Both the position numbers and the translations under genes were made by a program. The notes under the pieces are model-generated. The model was not told the DNA's origin. It ran no database searches and worked only from the letters and a program-made list of their open reading frames with translations. Below, piece after piece: positions 62,128 to 64,000 of a DNA stretch of 64,000 nucleotides (position 1 is the stretch's first letter; every line of letters starts with the position of its first letter). Location: NCBI GenBank assembly GCA_009841265.1, contig VXMB01000009.1:1-64000 (forward strand), in the 5' to 3' direction. Source of the stretch: Gemmatimonadota bacterium. GTDB lineage: Bacteria; JAAXHH01.

Positions 62128-63486
62128 TCACAACTGCCCGCTCGTCGCATCCCGCATGTCGGCCAAATCGGCGGCCGATAGACCGTCGAAACGATCGAAA
62201 GAGAAGTTCTGCGCGTAGTCCGGCAACGAGGCGCCGGTGACATGGGCCGCGACCAGTTCCCCCGCCGCCTGCGAACCCATCACGCCGTAGCCGGACAACG
62301 CTCCGGCGATGTATGCGCCTTCGACGGGCAACGGTCCGATCAACGGCCGGTTGTCCGGGGTCTTGCAGTAGTAGCCGCCGTCGACCGGCAGTGCGTCCGA
62401 CGTATCAAAATACGCCCTCATGCCGGGGACCATCCGGGCGAGCCCGCGTAGTACGATCATCGGGTAGGCCTGATCGAACACGAGCGGGAACACCGCCTCT
62501 CTTGGCGCGACGTCATAGGTCCAGATGCCCAGGAAAGTCTGTTTTCCGTCCCGGAAGCGGGGACGAATGTGGAGCCCCGCGGCAAAGGGCTCGATCAGGT
62601 AGCGGGTGTCGGCGCTGGAGGAAAGCCGCCGTCTTTCTTCTTCGTCCCAGACCAGCTCGACCGGATCCGTCCAGACCAACATGGGCGCATCGGGCGGCAG
62701 GACGCCGGCCGTGTCCTCCACGATGATCTTGCCGTGCAGTTCCATGAAGACCGGTATATCCAGGTCCAGCAGCCGGCCGGCCTCCCCGACAAGTGGTCCC
62801 GCGGCGAGGACGAGTTTGCCGGTTTCGATCGTTGATCCGCATTCCAGTCCAACACCCGTGATCCGGTTGTTCCTCGTGTCGAAGCTCGTGATCCTGTCCC
62901 TGACGATCCGGCCGCCCCCGGAGGCGATGCAGTCGAGCATCCACCGTCCCAGCGAGGGGACGTCAATCCAGCCGCAGCGGCGCACGTGCAACATGGCGGC
63001 GGTATCGTCCGTGAGAAAGGGAAACAGCCTTCCGATCGTCTCCGTATCCAGTACGAGGTCCGCGCCCGTCAGATCCGGTTGCAATCCTTCCGGCTGCGAA
63101 GGCATGTAGGACCCGCCGTCGCGATGAATACGCAGGGCACCGCCACCCAGGCCGGTCACCGCTTCCGCCTCTTTTTCGAGCTCCGGGATGCGGCGCCGGT
63201 CACCGGTCAGGAAGACGTAGCCCCTTCGGTTCATCCGGACCGCGTTCCCGCTTTCCGCCGCCACTTCCTCCAGCAGGTCGATGCTCCGGCTGATGAACCG
63301 GAACATGGGCAGGTCGGGCCACCAGTTGCGGTAGGCTTCGGTCCCGTACGCGCTGGTCAGGGAAAGCGGCGGTCTTTCGTCGACGAGCACGACGTTCCGC
63401 ACGCCGCGGCGAACGACGAGATGATACGCGGCGGACACGCCGGCCACGCCCGCACCGCAGATGACGATTTCCGCCCTGGTGGACAT
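62128..63486 (-). CDS. FAD-dependent oxidoreductase, DAO family (sarcosine-oxidase-beta-like)
   Basis: 452 residues. EIVICGAGVAGVSAAYHLV is the FAD dinucleotide fold with an acidic residue in VVLVDERPPLS. KTPDNRPLIGPLPVEG and YIAGALSGYGVMGSQAAGEL are the C-terminal FAD and substrate blocks of D-amino-acid/sarcosine oxidases. It may oxidise an N-methylated or secondary amine to an imine. A 181-base spacer without evident features precedes cobQ. Confidence 0.9.
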   Translation of the reverse strand: MSTRAEIVICGAGVAGVSAAYHLVVRRGVRNVVLVDERPPLSLTSAYGTEAYRNWWPDLPMFRFISRSIDLLEEVAAESGNAVRMNRRGYVFLTGDRRRIPELEKEAEAVTGLGGGALRIHRDGGSYMPSQPEGLQPDLTGADLVLDTETIGRLFPFLTDDTAAMLHVRRCGWIDVPSLGRWMLDCIASGGGRIVRDRITSFDTRNNRITGVGLECGSTIETGKLVLAAGPLVGEAGRLLDLDIPVFMELHGKIIVEDTAGVLPPDAPMLVWTDPVELVWDEEERRRLSSSADTRYLIEPFAAGLHIRPRFRDGKQTFLGIWTYDVAPREAVFPLVFDQAYPMIVLRGLARMVPGMRAYFDTSDALPVDGGYYCKTPDNRPLIGPLPVEGAYIAGALSGYGVMGSQAAGELVAAHVTGASLPDYAQNFSFDRFDGLSAADLADMRDATSGQL

Positions 63487-63549
63487 GGATGTTCTCTTCG
63501 GGTAAGGGCGTCAGGCGGGCCTGGCTGCCGAGGTATAGCCGATCGGCGC

Positions 63550-63627
63550 GCTCATGCCTCGGCCGCGCTCGGCGCCAGCGTGCTCATGCCTCGGCAGCGG
63601 GTGGCGCCAACATGCTCATGCCTCGAC
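63550..63627 (-). repeat. 32-base tandem repeat, three copies, carrying the amidase stop codon
   Basis: gctcatgcctcggc recurs at 63550, 63582 and 63614 (last copy one mismatch). Read on the minus strand each gives GAGGCATGA, so TGA occurs at 63618-63616 (the true stop), 63586 and 63554, one in each frame. Confidence 0.93.
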
Positions 63628-64000
63628 TACGGACGGGCGCCTCTTCCAGGTTCCAGTCGCCTGCTCGAAGGCGTGGGCGAGTTGAAGTACGCCGAGTTCG
63701 TCCTCGTGCCGTCCGACGATCTGCAGTCCCACGGGCAGGCCCGAGGACGTGAATCCACAAGGCACGGAAATGGCGGGCAGGCCTGTGACGGTGACGTAGT
63801 AGCACGACTTCATCCAGTCGATGTAGGTCTCCATCTGCACGCCGTCGATTTCCGTGGGGTAGGGCGTGTTCACGTCGAAGGGCGGGACCTGGCTGACGGG
63901 GAAGACCATGAAATCGTGTTGTTCCATGAAGCTGCGGACCCGGTGGTACAGGGTGGTCCGGTCCACCTCCGCGCGGGCGATTTGCGGCCCCGTAAGGGCG
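63616..64000 (-). CDS. Amidase-signature family protein, C-terminal fragment
   Basis: About 128 residues are visible; the gene continues beyond the right edge. [20 protein letters not shown] and [18 protein letters not shown] are the usual closing blocks of glutamyl-tRNA-amidase-like (AS) enzymes; FEQATG is the common terminus. The Ser-Ser-Lys catalytic region lies outside the window. Its last codons (VVEA, stop) form part of a 32-base triple repeat. Confidence 0.88.
   Translation of the reverse strand, partial: ALTGPQIARAEVDRTTLYHRVRSFMEQHDFMVFPVSQVPPFDVNTPYPTEIDGVQMETYIDWMKSCYYVTVTGLPAISVPCGFTSSGLPVGLQIVGRHEDELGVLQLAHAFEQATGTWKRRPSVVEA

Noticed and set aside
1..64000. Phage, transposon or integron content
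   Set aside because: No transposase, integrase, terminal inverted repeats with target duplication, or structural phage gene could be recognised.

Overview
The window is a dense, GC-rich bacterial chromosome segment with no phage, insertion-sequence or CRISPR signature. Outer-membrane barrels, a TonB-dependent receptor, lipoproteins and a Tat substrate indicate a cell with two membranes. The gene content is three phytanoyl-CoA-dioxygenase-like (PhyH) proteins, four Gfo/Idh/MocA oxidoreductases, three amidohydrolases, an inositol-type IolD, Ldh2 and DapA-family enzymes, a PorV-like protein and a helix-hairpin-helix barrel. This resembles uncultured marine or soil heterotrophs of the Latescibacterota/Poribacteria kind. 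That assignment is inference; no rRNA or taxonomic marker gene was used.

Layout. Positions 1-9.9 kb hold the end of an ABC ATPase, then a minus-strand block: two tandem family-5 solute-binding proteins, an M23 peptidase, a 1362-residue lipoprotein joining Ig-like domains and leucine-rich repeats to a metzincin protease, and a PhyH enzyme. From 10 to 24.4 kb are an amidohydrolase, a Gfo/Idh gene with an apparent one-base frameshift, small envelope proteins, DUF1697, an MFS transporter, two alpha/beta hydrolases, a second Gfo/Idh gene, a multi-pass membrane protein, PhyH no. 2, a Tsx-like porin and a zinc alcohol dehydrogenase. From 24.4 to 31.4 kb are DUF899, an ankyrin protein, a 2-hydroxyacid dehydrogenase, a DUF3500/amidohydrolase/PhyH operon, an orphan RmlC and a small membrane protein.

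Positions 31.4-38.8 kb form a minus-strand cyclitol/sugar cluster: two Gfo/Idh dehydrogenases, two TIM-barrel isomerases, IolD and a divergent Nramp-fold transporter. Positions 38.9-41.7 kb are bounded by two tRNA-Arg genes and hold a barrel protein diverging from an XRE regulator, whose promoter predicts a leaderless mRNA, plus a partner of unknown function. From 41.8 to 48.2 kb come a PorV-like protein, the HHH barrel protein, a heptad-repeat coiled-coil protein, an arginase-family enzyme, and a cobalamin riboswitch with terminator ahead of a BtuB-like receptor. From 48.3 to 64 kb, all minus strand, are an Ldh2/DapA/sodium-symporter/P1-peptidase cluster, ClpB, a methyltransferase-like membrane protein, a sialidase-like protein, a lipoprotein, an NHL-repeat protein, an amidohydrolase, cobyric acid synthase, a DAO-type oxidase and the end of an amidase.

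Most operons look like substrate-specific catabolic sets (transporter plus dehydrogenase, isomerase or hydrolase). Vitamin B12 appears twice: uptake behind the riboswitch, and cobQ about 15 kb away. A recurrent oddity is short perfect or near-perfect tandem repeats. Inside genes their periods are multiples of three (6, 21, 24, 30). Outside genes they are not (14, 17, 20, 23, 32), and three 3-copy arrays at gene 3' ends place a stop codon in all three frames.
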